Below are positions 21,858 through 33,186 of a DNA stretch of 64,000 nucleotides, piece by piece. Source of the stretch: Amoebophrya sp. A120 (taxonomy: Eukaryota; Sar; Dinophyceae; Syndiniales; Amoebophryaceae). Each line of letters opens with the position of its first letter. Position 1 is the first letter of the stretch. Under the pieces are notes generated by a model. It saw only the letters and a list, made by a program, of their open reading frames with translations. It ran no database searches and was not told the origin of the DNA. The position numbers and the translations under genes are program-made. Location: assembly GCA_905178155.1 (NCBI GenBank), contig CAJINV010000007.1, positions 1 through 64,000 of the forward strand, read 5' to 3'.

Positions 21858-24464
21858 CTACTGCTTTGCATTTGGAGCGTAGAGAGTGAAAACGTGAAAA
21901 GGCAACGCAGGAAGCAAACGCTCGACAAAGGAAGACTCCGTCCAGTGTTCGTGTTCATCATGGATATGCTGCAGAAAATATTGGCAATCCCGACGCGCCA
22001 TATCAGCAAAATGAAGCCCGCCACCATCATGTGGATTCGTACTGACCGGGTACAGAAAGTGCCGATCATCGGGAACCCACAGTAATTCACAAGCAGACCG
22101 AGGTCGTGAATTTTTCGCTCGGTACCTCCCGGACGCCCTCGCTATCCATCTTCCCGCGCGCACACCTGCTCCGGCATTTTTCAGAGGACGACGATGATCA
22201 TGTTGCAACATTTTATCTGACGATATTCCGGCACCGAACCTAGGATTGGGGTGAGTAGAACTTCCAGCGGTCTCGCTTCCTTCGAAGAGCCGGTGCTCTT
22301 GGACATCACGCTTGCTGGTCGCTTGACTACTGGAAGCGGAAGACTGACACTGAATGTCGCCGCGATGAATTGTTCTTGAATTCCCAGCGTTTAAGCATCC
22401 CCGTTTCGTCTCGTTTGTGGTGGCGGCTGCTACGATTTCCTCTTTGATTTTTTCAATCATCGCCTTTCCAAACGGAAAATCTCTATGTCGTTTTCGTTCG
22501 AAATACTCGTCGGGCTCGTAGTCCAGATTGCCTTTGGGATGTGGGTGAAGACTGTCGAGGGTGTCATGGAACATTTCGATCTCTGCGACGCAGCCGCTCG
22601 GTCGCTCAGTAATGGGCCTCACGGGTTGTAACACAAGCATCTGCTCTACCCGTCCGCCGCAGTCGCTGATGAACTCGCGGGTTAGCTCCCCGCAAAATTG
22701 CACACTGCGGTAGCGATAGGGATGGTCGAGGAGCCCAGACAACTGCGTCGTGTTGTAACCTAGAAGTTGCTGCATTAGGAAGTGCCATTTTCCTTCCATG
22801 ATCAAGAGTGCCTCTGGATCAATCTCACCACGAGTACCCTGATGTGCTGCCACTAATTTTTCGCAGCGCATGTTTGGCTGGATGCGAGCAGCATCGTCCT
22901 GCAAGCGCGGCCGCGGACAATGGCAAACGACGCGGAAAATCGCTTCGACGGCGTCGAAGATGTCCTGGTCTTCAAAGCCATAGTATACGCAAGAATGGCC
23001 TTGGCCTTCACGCAAGCGGATGAAATTCGCCGTGTACCAAGCAAAGCTCTCTGCATCAAAATCGCCCGTGCTGTTATTGACGCACAGAAAGCAGTAGCCA
23101 AGTTTCGGGGTGTCGGACTCTACGCTGTACAGAGGATGGTCTCGATATTCTTCCAAAAACAACCATTCCGGCAGTCGCTCCATGGCCGGCAACAGGGAAC
23201 CAACGCCGTCGGAAGGATCGAGGTGCCCAGCATCCTCTCCTTCCTGATTCGCCGACCCCTCATCGTGGCGGTCACTGTTCCTCGCCTTCCCCGGCCACTT
23301 GATCGGGAAGGCCACGTGTTTGGTCGTCACGCGGATTGTGCAAACCGCATCTGTAGTTGGCGTTTCATCATCCGCGGAGACGGGGCTACCGCCGTCGGTG
23401 TTGTGCCTGATCATTTTCACCAGTTCCTCGAAGAATTTTATGTCTATGTCTTCGATGGCATCCCGGAGACCAGACGAACTTGCAGCACTGTTGGACGTGG
23501 CTCCATTCGCCGTGAGAGGCAGGGCTGTCTGCGGCTGCGGTGCACGAGCACTCGAGCTGGTCGTCGTCATGTCGTGGTAATCACTGGCAGGAGGGTCTGT
23601 CATCTCGAGGTTCAAAAACGGTTGATCATTTGTTTCGCTTTCCGTGACAAAAAACTCAATCACTTCCGTGCCGTCTCCTATCCAACCAAAAAAGATTGTA
23701 GCTTTAACTTTGTGATGCGCAACTGCAACATGCAAGATGATATACGTCTGTCTTCATGCTGGTCATGCATTGCAAACTCCATTCATGCTGCGTGTTTCAA
23801 GTACAGGCTGCGCGTGACAGGTTTTTGCAGTCATGCCAGACAGATTTGTAGAGTAGGGCTGTTCCGCCAAAAAAGTTACACCTACAATGTTTTCTTGTTG
23901 AATATCTTCTAAAAGTTCTTCAATCGGAGAAGGTCCTGGGGAACATGGTGAGTTGTCAACAACGTCGTCTCGCATACCCGAGTAGGCTAAAGTCGGATTA
24001 TTTCTGTTTCCCACATTGTTAGAAAACGTCCCGACTTCCCTCTTCGGCGTCCTTTGGCCGCCCGATCCAATCGGGCCGGGACTACCATTGGGCGAAGTAC
24101 GACGATGCGGCGTAAAATCAGACCTACACATAGGCTTATGACTGCTAGCACAAGATGAAGAGTCCCGGTTCCTGCTAAGAGCAGGAGAGGTGAAAGGAGA
24201 GCGCTCGCACTCGCTGTCGCTTACGTTGTTCTCTTCTTCCGCTGGAAGTCTCCAAACCTGCAGCATTGATGCCGGAGCCACGCGACCGAGGAAATACAGA
24301 AGAAGAAGTGCTTTAAAATTATCGACGGTGACGCCAACAATTGGTTCCCCCGTGGTAGTGTGTGTTCTGCTATACTTGATAAATTTCTTGAGCTGGGGCG
24401 CTGGTACACGGAGAAACTGCTCGTCTCCGCCGAGGCTCAGAAACTGCAGCGTCAACACTTTCAT
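21858..24464 (-). CDS. unrecognised two-exon protein, about 800 residues
   Basis: Exon 1 runs from ATG 24464 to about 23876 and begins MKVLTLQFLSLGGDEQFLRV. Hydrophobic segments (NFKALLLLYFLGRVAPASML) are followed by a Ser/Pro/Arg-rich region. A roughly 181-bp intron flanked by CCAAAAAAG repeats (23686-23694 and 23867-23875) follows. Exon 2 (about 23690 to 21858) continues with GWIGDGTEVIEFFVTESE, a Ser/Thr-rich linker, then a folded-looking part with several Cys (GYCFLCVNNSTGDFDAESF, HSCVYYGFEDQDIFDAVEAI) and a His/Asp-rich end (RRDCQYFLQHIHDEHEHW). No known domain is evident. Exon 2 is free of introners over 1.8 kb. Confidence 0.7.
23686..23875. mobile_element. introner-like intron flanked by 9-bp direct repeat
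   Basis: The intron interval is flanked by CCAAAAAAG on both sides, consistent with a target-site duplication. Inside are TTTGTGATGCGC, TGGTCATGCATTGC and GCAGTCATGCCAG motifs like those of other elements. Terminal inverted repeats are not clear. Confidence 0.55.
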
Positions 24465-26574
24465 CCTGCTTGTGCTTCAAGGTATGAGTTATCGTCGAAG
24501 AATAAAGTAGATGATGAGCTCAATAGCAAATCCAGATGAACTAGTCCTTGGCGGGTGGGGAAATAACGTGCATCTTATTTCCAAGCTCAAGCAAGTCTTA
24601 AATATTATTCCACAACGCTGCAGCTTTTCTATTGTTTGACGAAAAGGCTTGGTGAAAACATGTTGGCGACTTTGATACTGTTACTGCGTTCTTTTGCGCG
24701 AGGCTTCATTTCCGAGTGCTTCTTGCTCTATTTTTTTCTCGATAGCAAATTACGCACAAGAAATCCAGGGCAAGGTAAGCGATGAATCTGAATGCAACTC
24801 ATCGAACTATACGTACATTGTGGCATCCGCGATTCGGTCGAGGCGAAAATTTCCTTACGCTCAGCATGCATCTTGTGCACTCCCTCCCACTCCGATCTCG
24901 ACAACTCAACAAGCGAACAACGAACGTGGCCGCACAAAGGTCCCATCACAGGACCAAAGATTTAAGCTTCAAAAATTACAGACGCAGCGGAGCGCCTCGA
25001 CTTAACGGCACCTGGCGCCAGAGCCTGGAGGCCCAGGGCATAGCTCGGCCGCGTTTCAAAAAGAATGAACACGCGCCCAAGAAGAGGTAGAACCGTGAGG
25101 GGATGCGGGGCCAGCAGGCGGCGCGGCGACCGCCAACCAGCCTGCCAGCGGTGCGGCGCTGAGGTGTTTGGGCTTGTACCGCAAGCGGCCGGCGCGGGGT
25201 GCAACCAGCGGCAGGCACGGCCGCCCGCCGGGGTCGGTACAGGCAGCGGCGCGGCGCGGAGGCGCTGGGACTGGCTCTTGTTGCGGCGCAGGAGCACCAG
25301 GTAGGGTAGCGGCTAGCTACTGCTGGCGGCCGGCGCCGATTTCTTCCGCGCTGTGCATTTGCCCGCGCAGCCATCCCGTATGAAGCCCCGCCCGCTTCAT
25401 TTCCGATTCGCTGACCGGTCCGACCGGCTTCCTCCGACGTGGTGCCAACGGGAAAAGAAGCCACGCGCCGCACTGTTGGGCCGGCACCCAGCTCAGCAAA
25501 TCCTGGGGCCCGGGTGGGCGCAACGCCCCGGGCTGCGACGCCGCTACTAGCAATGGCCAACGAAGGAGCCGGGCGCGCCCGGGCATGCTGCGCGGGTGGG
25601 AATAACACCACAAGGCACGCCAATGCGCTGCCCGCCCTCCTGGATGGATGGGCTGCGGGGCACGGCTGCCGTGGTCCGCCGCTCCGGCGTGCGGCCAGGG
25701 CAAAGGATGGCCGCCGCTTGGATTGGACAGCAGGGCGGGGCGAGCTACGCCGCGCAATCTACCCCAACAACACGGGGGCCGTTCCATCGCTTCCTCTTAC
25801 TAAGGCGACAACGGCCCGGGATCGCCGAACGGATCCTCCACAGGAATGAGGGACTGCGACCGCCCACCCAACGCGCCGGATTGTGCGCACCGGAGTCGTC
25901 CACCGCGCCTTGTTCATCGACGCCATTGCTCTCTTCGTCCCGGCAGTCGCCGCGGCCGTCTATACAACTCCCTCAGGCGTTTCTAAACCCTCACTCATAC
26001 TTGCGCTTTGTCAACCTCAACGTCATGTAATATTGATGCATAAAAATTGAAATGTATAGCCTGGCCTCACCCCGCCGTCGCTGGTGGCCCAATGATTTTC
26101 ACTCATTCTTTCATTTCGCTCGAGTGTGTATGTTCGTAAGGTACTAACTTATATTCAGATGCTTTTTTCTCTCCATCTCCAACTGATTCATCTTGAAACC
26201 GGTACAAAACAAAATCGCGGTGGCCCGGTCATCATGCACGCTGCTCATTCGCTTCTTTCTATGTACTCTCCCTTCCACTTCCAGCATGTGTGTAGATTGA
26301 TATAAACTATGAACAACCCGCCTCCATGCGCTGACGCCGGGATGTTGTATTGATCGTACCATCTTCCACTGCCCGACGACGCTTCGTTTCTGTTTGGTGT
26401 GGTCATGTTCGTTCACGTGGACTTCTTTGAGGCTGGTCGTTGTACTTACAACTAGGAGACACAACTCCGATTGTTGGAATTCCTCTGCACTAGAGAAGAT
26501 GCGCCAACAATTTAATTGCTTTGCTAGTCCTCTTCCTTGTCACGTCGAGGTCCTGCAGAGCATCACCTTTAAAA
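24465..26574. other. intergenic region with GC island
   Basis: No convincing gene. A strongly GC-rich island occupies roughly the middle kilobase. Confidence 0.5.
24980..25960. other. GC-rich island without gene
   Basis: An abrupt rise in GC. Overlapping open frames in several phases on both strands encode Ala/Arg/Gly/Pro-rich nonsense, so I do not call a gene. Flanking DNA is ordinary or AT-rich. Confidence 0.6.
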
Positions 26575-29500
26575 TTACTTTTCCCACGTCAGCGTCAAAG
26601 TTTTTTTCTTTTTCGAGAATTTTACGACAAATGTGTCCATTGAGAAGTCCGGTAGTGGGCCCACAATCTCCTCCCCGATTTGCACCTCCCCCGTTGGCTG
26701 CGCTCCCACTTCCGGACAGGCGGCCACGTCGAGCGGCCCGATAGCGACGGTGTACTTCGTCCCATCGCTGTCTGGTTTCGTGATGCCGTAATCCGTACCT
26801 TGATACGTAATTTTACTGATCCTTGAAGTTCTTGTTGACCTCGTTGGTGATTTTGTTTTTGATGCCGGAAGGGGGGCGGCAATAGGGTTGCTCGCTGAAG
26901 AAAGCGCTCCTCCTGATTCGTCGGAGACCATGACCGTCGTAGATGTAACAGAACTACCAGAACCTCCACTACTGCCATCCTTTTGCACTGGTAGTTGTTT
27001 TTCCCGTCTACTTTTTTCTGCTTCGTCCATCGAAGAAGATGAAGAGGAACCAGAACCCTCCATGAACATGATCTCAGCTCCGCCTGTGCCCCCGCCCGCT
27101 TTTGCTGTAGATTTTGAAACAGTTGAAGCGGAGGTAGAGGTCTCTTGCTCATCCTTTGCGGCAGGTTTTTGTTTTGATGTTGAGCCCCCGGCCGTTACAG
27201 TCGCAGTTGAAGCGGCGCCGGGGCCGGCCGTAGTGGGTGTTGATTTCATCTTGTTGTCCCCTGCTGATGATTTCGCTGCTTTCTTGTTACCTTTATCTCC
27301 ATCAGTTACACCTTTCTTCTCCGAGGCCGCCACGATCTTCTTGTCAAAGCTGAATGCAGACCGGGTCGGTTTCACTGGATATCCACAGAAAAAAACCAAT
27401 CCCTATCCATTTTTTGCATGACAAACACAGGACTTTATGCGTCTTTCGCATGACAAGTTGGATGTGGATGAGTGTTTTCTCCTGGATACTGGCCCACCGG
27501 TCTCTCCCGCAGCCGCCGCTTGTTCAGCTTTCACCGATTCTATCAACTCCTTGCTCGGCTCGAAAAGCAAGAGTGTTTCGGTGGACGTTTCGACGTTCTC
27601 ATGCGATGCTGATGCAGTGCGCGCGGCCCCTGCCGAAGTAGATTGCTCCGCATTAGAAATGCAGTAGTTGATCCAAATAACCCGCACCTGCTGCTTCACT
27701 TCCTCGGAGAACAGTTTCACATTGACCCGTTCCCAGATATATCCAGTGCAAATATGATGTCTGGGGCTAGAAAAGTGGAAGTTGTAATGCGTGTCCTGCA
27801 TTTGTAGAAAATCAGTGTTGCGTGAGCAGCAGAAGGGCCGCTTCCGTTGTCATGCGAAAACGCATACGCAATTTGTAATGCGTGCTAGACATTCAGAAAG
27901 CGTTTCGAAAACTTGTCATGCTTGGCTGTCATGGCAAGCGTTGCAATCAGCAGCAAATCAGCATCACAGGTTCTTTCCAGACCTAAACATATTTGCACTG
28001 CCTAAGATTTGAAACACCAGCTCTGCCTGCTCCAAGTCGGAGAACACGTTTTTCCCAGTGTCAAAACAGTAGCACTTGTGGAAACAGTCGAGTAATTCTA
28101 CCACTTCGACCTCGATTTTCGCAAATTTTCCCGACGATGAAGCTGGTCCAGGGATTGATTTTTTCTTCTTTGCCTGTCCTGAAGTAGAAGAACCACCAAC
28201 ATTTTTACTTGCCGACATCAGTTTCTGTTCCGTCAGCGTCAATCCATACTGTTGACTCCGTTGATTCAGCCTCTCCGACAGCATTTCGCAGAGTAATTCA
28301 CTGTATGGTAAAACCTTCGCCAAAATCTTCGCGAATCTGTCGTAGGCGTCCGCGATTTCGCTAAAACCCGTGAACCCGTTTGATTTTTCCTTGATCGCCA
28401 TGGCGTATTTGCGGTAGACGTTGGCAAAGATGGAGAGGGCGAAGTAGAGGAGAATTTCTTGGAAGAAGAATTTCAACTCTTCAACCCTGTCGTTGAAACA
28501 GGTCGATTTACTGTGCTTCGTCTGTTCGGATATCAAAAACCGCAGTTCCACGAACCGCTGCAGCGGGATCTTTTCGTACTTGATGTTCCTTTTAATATTT
28601 GCGGTTCCGTCCTCCGACGGTTTATTTCCTGTCGCAGAAGCTGGTGGTGACCCATCCAATATCTCCGCGAATCTCCTCTTCAAATCCGTTGGCAATAGGT
28701 CCAAAAACCACTCCGCACTCAAAAACCCGCTATGCAGAAACGCGTCCAGCTTCTGCAGGCAAAACCGCTCCAGGTCGTTGCAGCAATCTTCCAAATCAGC
28801 GATTTCCAGAATTTTCGCCGCGTGCCGGAGTTTGTCTTCGACGGCTTCAGTGGTTCCGAACACTGCTTTTTCAAATTCCGCACGGAAAGACTTGTTTTCC
28901 GCGTTGAAACCCCAGTTGGTCAACAACTTGTTCCGGACGGACAATGGGCGGAGAACCTCGCAGTAGCTGTCCAAGAGCTCGTCGCCATCGTACAGATCCC
29001 GAATAGCACGAACGATGAGCCAGTCGTCGCAAATCACACGATGGACCGTGGGCAAACAGCCGTGATTCGTGTACGCACCGTGGAGCCACAAGGCGGATCG
29101 CTCGACATCGGTGGAAACTTTCATAGGGACGTTGTAGGTGTCGACGGTCTGCAGTGTGTGGGTGTTTGTAGTGAGAATGTTCTCGATCAACTCCGTATGG
29201 TCTACTTTTTCCGAAGATTTCGTAATATCCACGGTATCCGTTTTGACAAGAACTCCTGCTTCTGCAGCAGCGGCACCAACAGAAACTGCTAATGTCGGCA
29301 AAACCGTCTCGGATTCCTTCGTCCCGTCCGACAGCTGCCAGAAATCTGCAAGTTGTTGTGAAGAGGGACAAGCTGCTGTCGTGTCTGTGGAAGACACTTC
29401 TGAACTTCTCGATTTCAAAATCTTCAATTTCTCCTCCGTTTTTTCCACCAGCAACTCGTTCTTCCCAATCACAAACGCCTTCTCCACCGTCAATAATGTA

Positions 29501-30540
29501 CCCGCGGGGAGGAAGAAATTTTCACCATCTTGTTCTTTGCCGCAGCTCGTATTTTTCCGCACCACCAGCCCCCGGCCCTTACCGGGAATGAGCTCGATTT
29601 TCACGTTTTCGTGCACAAAATTCGTCAGTTGCCCGCACCCCTTGCAGTCCTTCAAACCCTTCACCGTCGACCAATCCCAGGGCTCCGTGTAATACTTCAT
29701 GAAGTCCAAGGCGAAAAATTTGCTGTTCGGAAATTTGTAATGCTGGCTGGTCAGCTGCAGTTCTTTCGCGATCAAGTCCATCGAAAGCCCGAACCAGAAC
29801 CCGGAAACCAAAAAACTGGCAACGGCGGCGGGGAAATCCTGCAAGGTGCGCTTGCACTGCCCCTTCCGGAAGAAGATTTTCTGCAGGAATTCCTTCTGCT
29901 CCTCGGATTGTTGAACGGCTGATGTCGACAGGACGGTCGTTTTGCCGAGAATGTCGGACTTGATAATGTCGTCAATAGTACTAGTGGTGTCGGCGGACGG
30001 GGCTGACGAAGTTGTCCTGGTAGAATCGGCCCCCGGGGATGGTAATTTCGCGTCGAAGTCATCTTTGAGCAGCAACTTAGCTGAAATTTCATTGCAAATG
30101 GATTTCCACTCCTCCAGAACGTTGAATTCTGGATGTTGAGATTCATCATCACTTGCAGCAGTATTTCCATTTTTTCGCAAGACAAGTTCCAAACATTCGT
30201 CTAAGTCCGCATCCGCCTGTTCCGGGCAGCGCAACTTGAGCCGGCAGAGGGACCGACTGAGCAACTGCTTGATAAGCTTGGTCGTAGTTGCGGTTCCTGC
30301 ATCTGGAGCTTGTTCTACTGCCGTGGTGGTTTCAACCTCCGTTACCGCAGACGAAGTGCTAGACCACTCTACTGAGTCCTCCGAAGCCGTTGCTTTCAGC
30401 TCCGCAATCGCCTGGGAGTAGAGGTCGTCCGCTTGTGCCAGGTCGCCCGCCTGAAAAGCATCCCTGGCGACGAAAAACACACACTTTTCCTCCGATTTCT
30501 CCTCCGGCTGAGGAGGCTGGTTGTAGCCGGGGGGAAACAT
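26575..30540 (-). CDS. TPR-SET domain protein (putative lysine methyltransferase)
   Basis: The gene starts at ATG 30540. Exon 1 (to about 28004) has TPR-like helices near the N-terminus (ARDAFQAGDLAQADDLYSQA; a second set from KEFLQKIFFRKGQCKRTLQD). A split SET domain follows: its opening VKIELIPGKGRGLVV with LLTVEKAFVIGK, a long insertion, then the closing part with NHGCLPTVHRV, a DLYDGDELLDSY motif and NKLLTNWGF. SET enzymes use S-adenosylmethionine to methylate lysine. The usual NHSCxPN motif is altered to NHGCLPT and the post-SET cysteines are not seen, so activity is uncertain. Exon 2 (27740-27489) continues an alpha-helical region. Exon 3 (27379-26575) is Ser/Thr/Lys-rich, ending in a short ordered segment. 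Introns are an IE-A and an IE-D element. Confidence 0.8.
27380..27488. mobile_element. IE-D short introner, copy 2
   Basis: It begins TATCCACAGAAAAAAACCAA and ends GTTTTCTCCTGGATA. TTTTTTGCATGACAAA and TCGCATGACAAG motifs are internal. At 109 bp it is the same type as the one at 9176. Confidence 0.75.
27741..28003. mobile_element. IE-A introner in TPR-SET gene
   Basis: It begins ATCCAGTGCAAATATGATGT followed by CTGGGGCTAGAAA, and ends TTCCAGACCTAAACATATTT followed by GCACTGCCTA. TTTGTAATGCG, CTTGTCATGC and GCATCACAGG motifs are inside. It lies between exons 1 and 2. Confidence 0.8.
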
Positions 30541-31019
30541 GATTCTGCTACCTGCTTGCTCGTTGGCCTTGGTTACCAGACGAGGAAAGACAGAACAAGG
30601 ACTTAAACTTGTCAACTTGTCGACTTTGACTCTACTCTGCACGCTTATATATACACACCAATTGTAAAATGTCCTTTACATACTATAGCAGGCGTCACAC
30701 TCCTGCGTCGGTGCATAGGATGAGGCAAAAATCTAAATCTGCCAGGGAGGACGAGGATGACTCTTAGACTTAGCTTAGGAAACCTGTGCATGACTGTAGT
30801 TCATCTGCGCTCAGTCATTGATGTGCTCTCGACACAAGGACAATGGACAGCCAAAGCGGATGCAACAAACTGGTGGATGCCCAACCGTATTGGCGAACAT
30901 CCTCGCGAACAAATTTTCCAAACGAGGGCAAACATTTGGCCTCTTCATGTGTCCATGGCGCATACATACTCCCCCCCGTAGAAATAAGTAAACCGACCTG
31001 ACAGACAGACACAGATGAT

Positions 31020-31560
31020 CGGTGGACAGGACGCCCTTCCAAAGTTACAGGCCTACGCATCTCTGCGAGCATCGCAGCGGCAACCAAAACGCCCGGCCCC
31101 CCCGCACGAAGAGGCGAAGCGAGGCCTGCCTTGAGAAGCACCATAGGCGCCGCGGGAGAAAAGCTGCCAGGGCCGCGCGCGCCGGCGCAGATAGTTCGCC
31201 GAGGGTGGGAGCACAGGCACACCGGCAGCGGCGGGCCGGGGACGCTAGTCAGGCGAGCCAGGAGTAGAAGACACGGCCGCGCGGGCCGGCGCGCGGCGCC
31301 CTTCAAGCGGCCACACCTCTGTCACCCCACCATAATAGGCCCCCAGCTGGCTCACAACGCACCGCAGAGAGAGAGCAGGGCGAGCGGCCCACCTGGTCGC
31401 AATGAATCAATAGCCGACGGCCGGGCCCCGGCGGGGACATGGCCAAGGCAGGGGGTTGACGGGAAGGGCACTGCGTGGCGCGGCCCGGGGGCCGCCAGCC
31501 TATCGCGAACGGGCCCCCAAGGGGCGGCGGCGTGAGAGATCCGTTTGGCGAGATCTTGGG
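31020..31560. other. GC-rich island without gene
   Basis: A short island of clearly raised GC, rich in GGCCGCGC-like sequence. It ends at a distinctive edge (31545-31625) that recurs in reverse orientation at 45525-45607. Confidence 0.6.
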
Positions 31561-31625
31561 GTCGCCGCTTCTGATGAGGATTAGCTTCCGGATTTCTTCC
31601 GGATTTCTTTGGAAAAAAATTTTTC
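31545..31625. repeat. island edge repeat, copy 1
   Basis: Contains GATCTTGGGGTCGCCGCTTC, TGATG and two copies of CCGGATTTCTT, then TTGGAAAAAAA. The same order appears as reverse complement at 45525-45607, so the two GC islands share this boundary. Confidence 0.75.
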
Positions 31626-31796
31626 GGGCTATTTGGCAGTTTACTGCTATGCTTTTGGGTGTTCCGACTTTTGCTATTCACGTTCCCAGCGTCGGAAATC
31701 AGGTGTCAGATCGTTCGTAGCTCGATTCTCGTGCGAGAACGGGCCTCGTCGAGTTTCGGCACCCCGATCCCCCCCTGTTAGGCCGCCCCCGTCTCG

Positions 31797-31870
31797 CTCG
31801 GCCATTTGGCCGAGCGGTTAAGGGGTGTAGGTGTTTCTTCCAGTCCCTTTTCACCCTTCGTGGGGCCTAT
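31797..31870 (+). ncRNA. tRNA-like module, most diverged copy
   Basis: A perfect hairpin CTCGGCCATTTGGCCGAG contains a good A-box-like sequence (TGGCCGAGCGGTTAAGG, very like the D-arm of Ser/Leu tRNAs). The shared block AGTCCCTTTTCACCCTT follows. No B box (GGTTCGA) follows, so it cannot be a functional tRNA. Probably a degenerate copy. Confidence 0.45.
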
Positions 31871-32108
31871 CCCCTCGCCGATGCGATCCGATCACCCGTC
31901 GCGGCTTCGTTCGAACGTGCGAAGCCGTTTAGCCCCACTGGTAGTGCATCGAGATGCGATCGGCAGTCCCTTTTCACCCTTTTTGTGTTGTCTTCCGTCC
32001 CCGCAGCGATCCACGCAGTCGCAGCTACTATCGAAAACCGCCCGCACTACGTCTTGTCTTCTGCAAAGAGAGAAGACGTTGTTCCGGCCGTTTCTCAGGT
32101 GTTGCAGC

Positions 32109-32204
32109 ACTCGCCCATTTGGGCGAGTTGGTAAGGGGCCGAGTTCGTTGTTCCGGTCCCTTTTCACCCTTCACGGGGACCGAAGGTTCGAAGCCCAATG
32201 TTGG
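32109..32204 (+). ncRNA. tRNA-like module 1 of tandem array
   Basis: Starts with hairpin ACTCGCCCATTTGGGCGAGT. TGGGCGAGTTGG fits the Pol III A box at nearly all positions, and GGTTCGAAGCC at 32185 is a perfect B box. Between them GGTCCC pairs with GGGACC as a long variable arm. A T-rich run (CTTTTTTTC) follows and could terminate Pol III. The region corresponding to the anticodon stem does not pair well in this copy. Confidence 0.5.
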
Positions 32205-32323
32205 CTTTTTTTCTTTCGGTGCGGCTTGTGCGACTGAAAGGAAAAGCGCACTACTAGGACAAGTAGGGACGGAGGGGCGAAAGTGGATCGACCTCGAAGG
32301 CCGAAGTACTTTCACACGACGGC

Positions 32324-32425
32324 ACTCGCCCATCTGGGCGAGTTGGTAGAGGGAGGGGATGCTATCCCCAGTCCCTTTTCACCCTTCACGGGGATCGAGG
32401 GATCGATACCCAGCATTGGCGTTTT
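32324..32425 (+). ncRNA. tRNA-like module 2 (Ser-GCU-like loop)
   Basis: Same hairpin and A box. GGGG-ATGCTAT-CCCC (32355-32369) forms a four-pair stem with a seven-base loop that has T33, GCT and A37 at tRNA positions, so it looks like a tRNA-Ser(GCU) anticodon arm. A variable-arm-like block (GTCCC...GGGAT) and the T-arm-like GGGATCGATACCC follow, then GTTTTTTC. Confidence 0.5.
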
Positions 32426-32538
32426 TTCTTTCGGTACGATTTGTGCGACCGGAAGGAAAAACGCACTACTACCACGAGGAGGGACGGAGAAGTGAAAGTA
32501 GACCAACCTCGAAGGCCGAACTACTTCCACGTAAAGAC

Positions 32539-32640
32539 ACTCGCCCAACTGGGCGAGTTGGTACAGGGTGGAGATGCTATCTCCAGTCCCTTTTCACCCT
32601 TCGCGGGGATCCAGGGATCGATGCCCAGTGTTGGTGCTTT
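32539..32640 (+). ncRNA. tRNA-like module 3 (Ser-GCU-like loop)
   Basis: Same arrangement. The anticodon-arm-like stem is GGAG-ATGCTAT-CTCC, a compensated change relative to module 2 with the loop unchanged. GGGATCGATGCCC replaces the T arm. The start lies exactly 215 bases after module 2, which lies 215 after module 1. Confidence 0.5.
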
Positions 32641-33186
32641 TGGAAAATGGAAGCGAAGAAGCAAGCCGTCGGGATTGAGAAAGAGAAGCCAAGATAGAAG
32701 CGAAAGAAAGAACTAGATACTGATCGTCGGTCTGATGCGAAAGCACCGCAAGAAACTGCTCCTCCTTGTTTTTTCTAAGTATCTGTGTTCGTTTTTTAGA
32801 TGGGAAGCGAGAGAAGTCGAGTCACGGGCGACGGGGGGCACGAAGTGAAGGTTTTTTTTGGTGAAGAGCGTGTTTTTTGTCCGGCCGGAAACAGAAGCCA
32901 CCTAGCATCGATCGCCGAGTTTTTTGCCAGAGTCCCAACACCGAACAAGGCCTGCACGTTATGAAAACCCAGGTAAGATACAAATTTTGATCGTAGAGAT
33001 CCACCACCTATCTACAATACTCACATGTTTCATACGCGGGCGATCCCGCGTAGCAGTCCGTCCGCTCCCCAGTAACGCGATGCCTGTGTGGAACGGATAG
33101 CGGCAGGTGCGCATTCGTGCGACCTCGGAAAGCGGAACAACTACTTCTTCTCGAGCAGAACAACTACTGCTACTTCGTCGCCCGCG

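Larger units (their letters stand above)
32100..32660. repeat. 215-bp tandem repeat array
   Basis: Three units of 215 bp share the tRNA-like module, a TTTCTTTCGGT...ACCGGAA-type stem, and a spacer with GGACGGAG and CGACCTCGAAGGCCGAA-like blocks. The conserved AGTCCCTTTTCACCC block also occurs upstream near 31842 and 31963, so older decayed copies extend to about 31.8 kb. Confidence 0.8.
30541..33186. other. intergenic region: GC island and tRNA-like array
   Basis: This is the turning point between the minus-strand block on the left and the plus-strand block on the right (a divergent promoter region). It contains a GC island (31.0-31.6 kb) and the tRNA-like array (31.8-32.7 kb). No protein gene is supported. 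Confidence 0.55.

Noticed and set aside
22920-23912. 330-codon plus-strand frame
   Set aside because: It is the antisense shadow of the gene at 21858-24464, whose codon use and composition are better.
32100-32660. Functional standard tRNA-Ser genes
   Set aside because: Anticodon-like and T-arm-like parts exist, but D-arm and acceptor pairing are poor, so I describe them only as tRNA-like modules.
32100-32660. CRISPR array
   Set aside because: The 215-bp repeats are too long and no short spacer pattern is present; the setting is eukaryotic.
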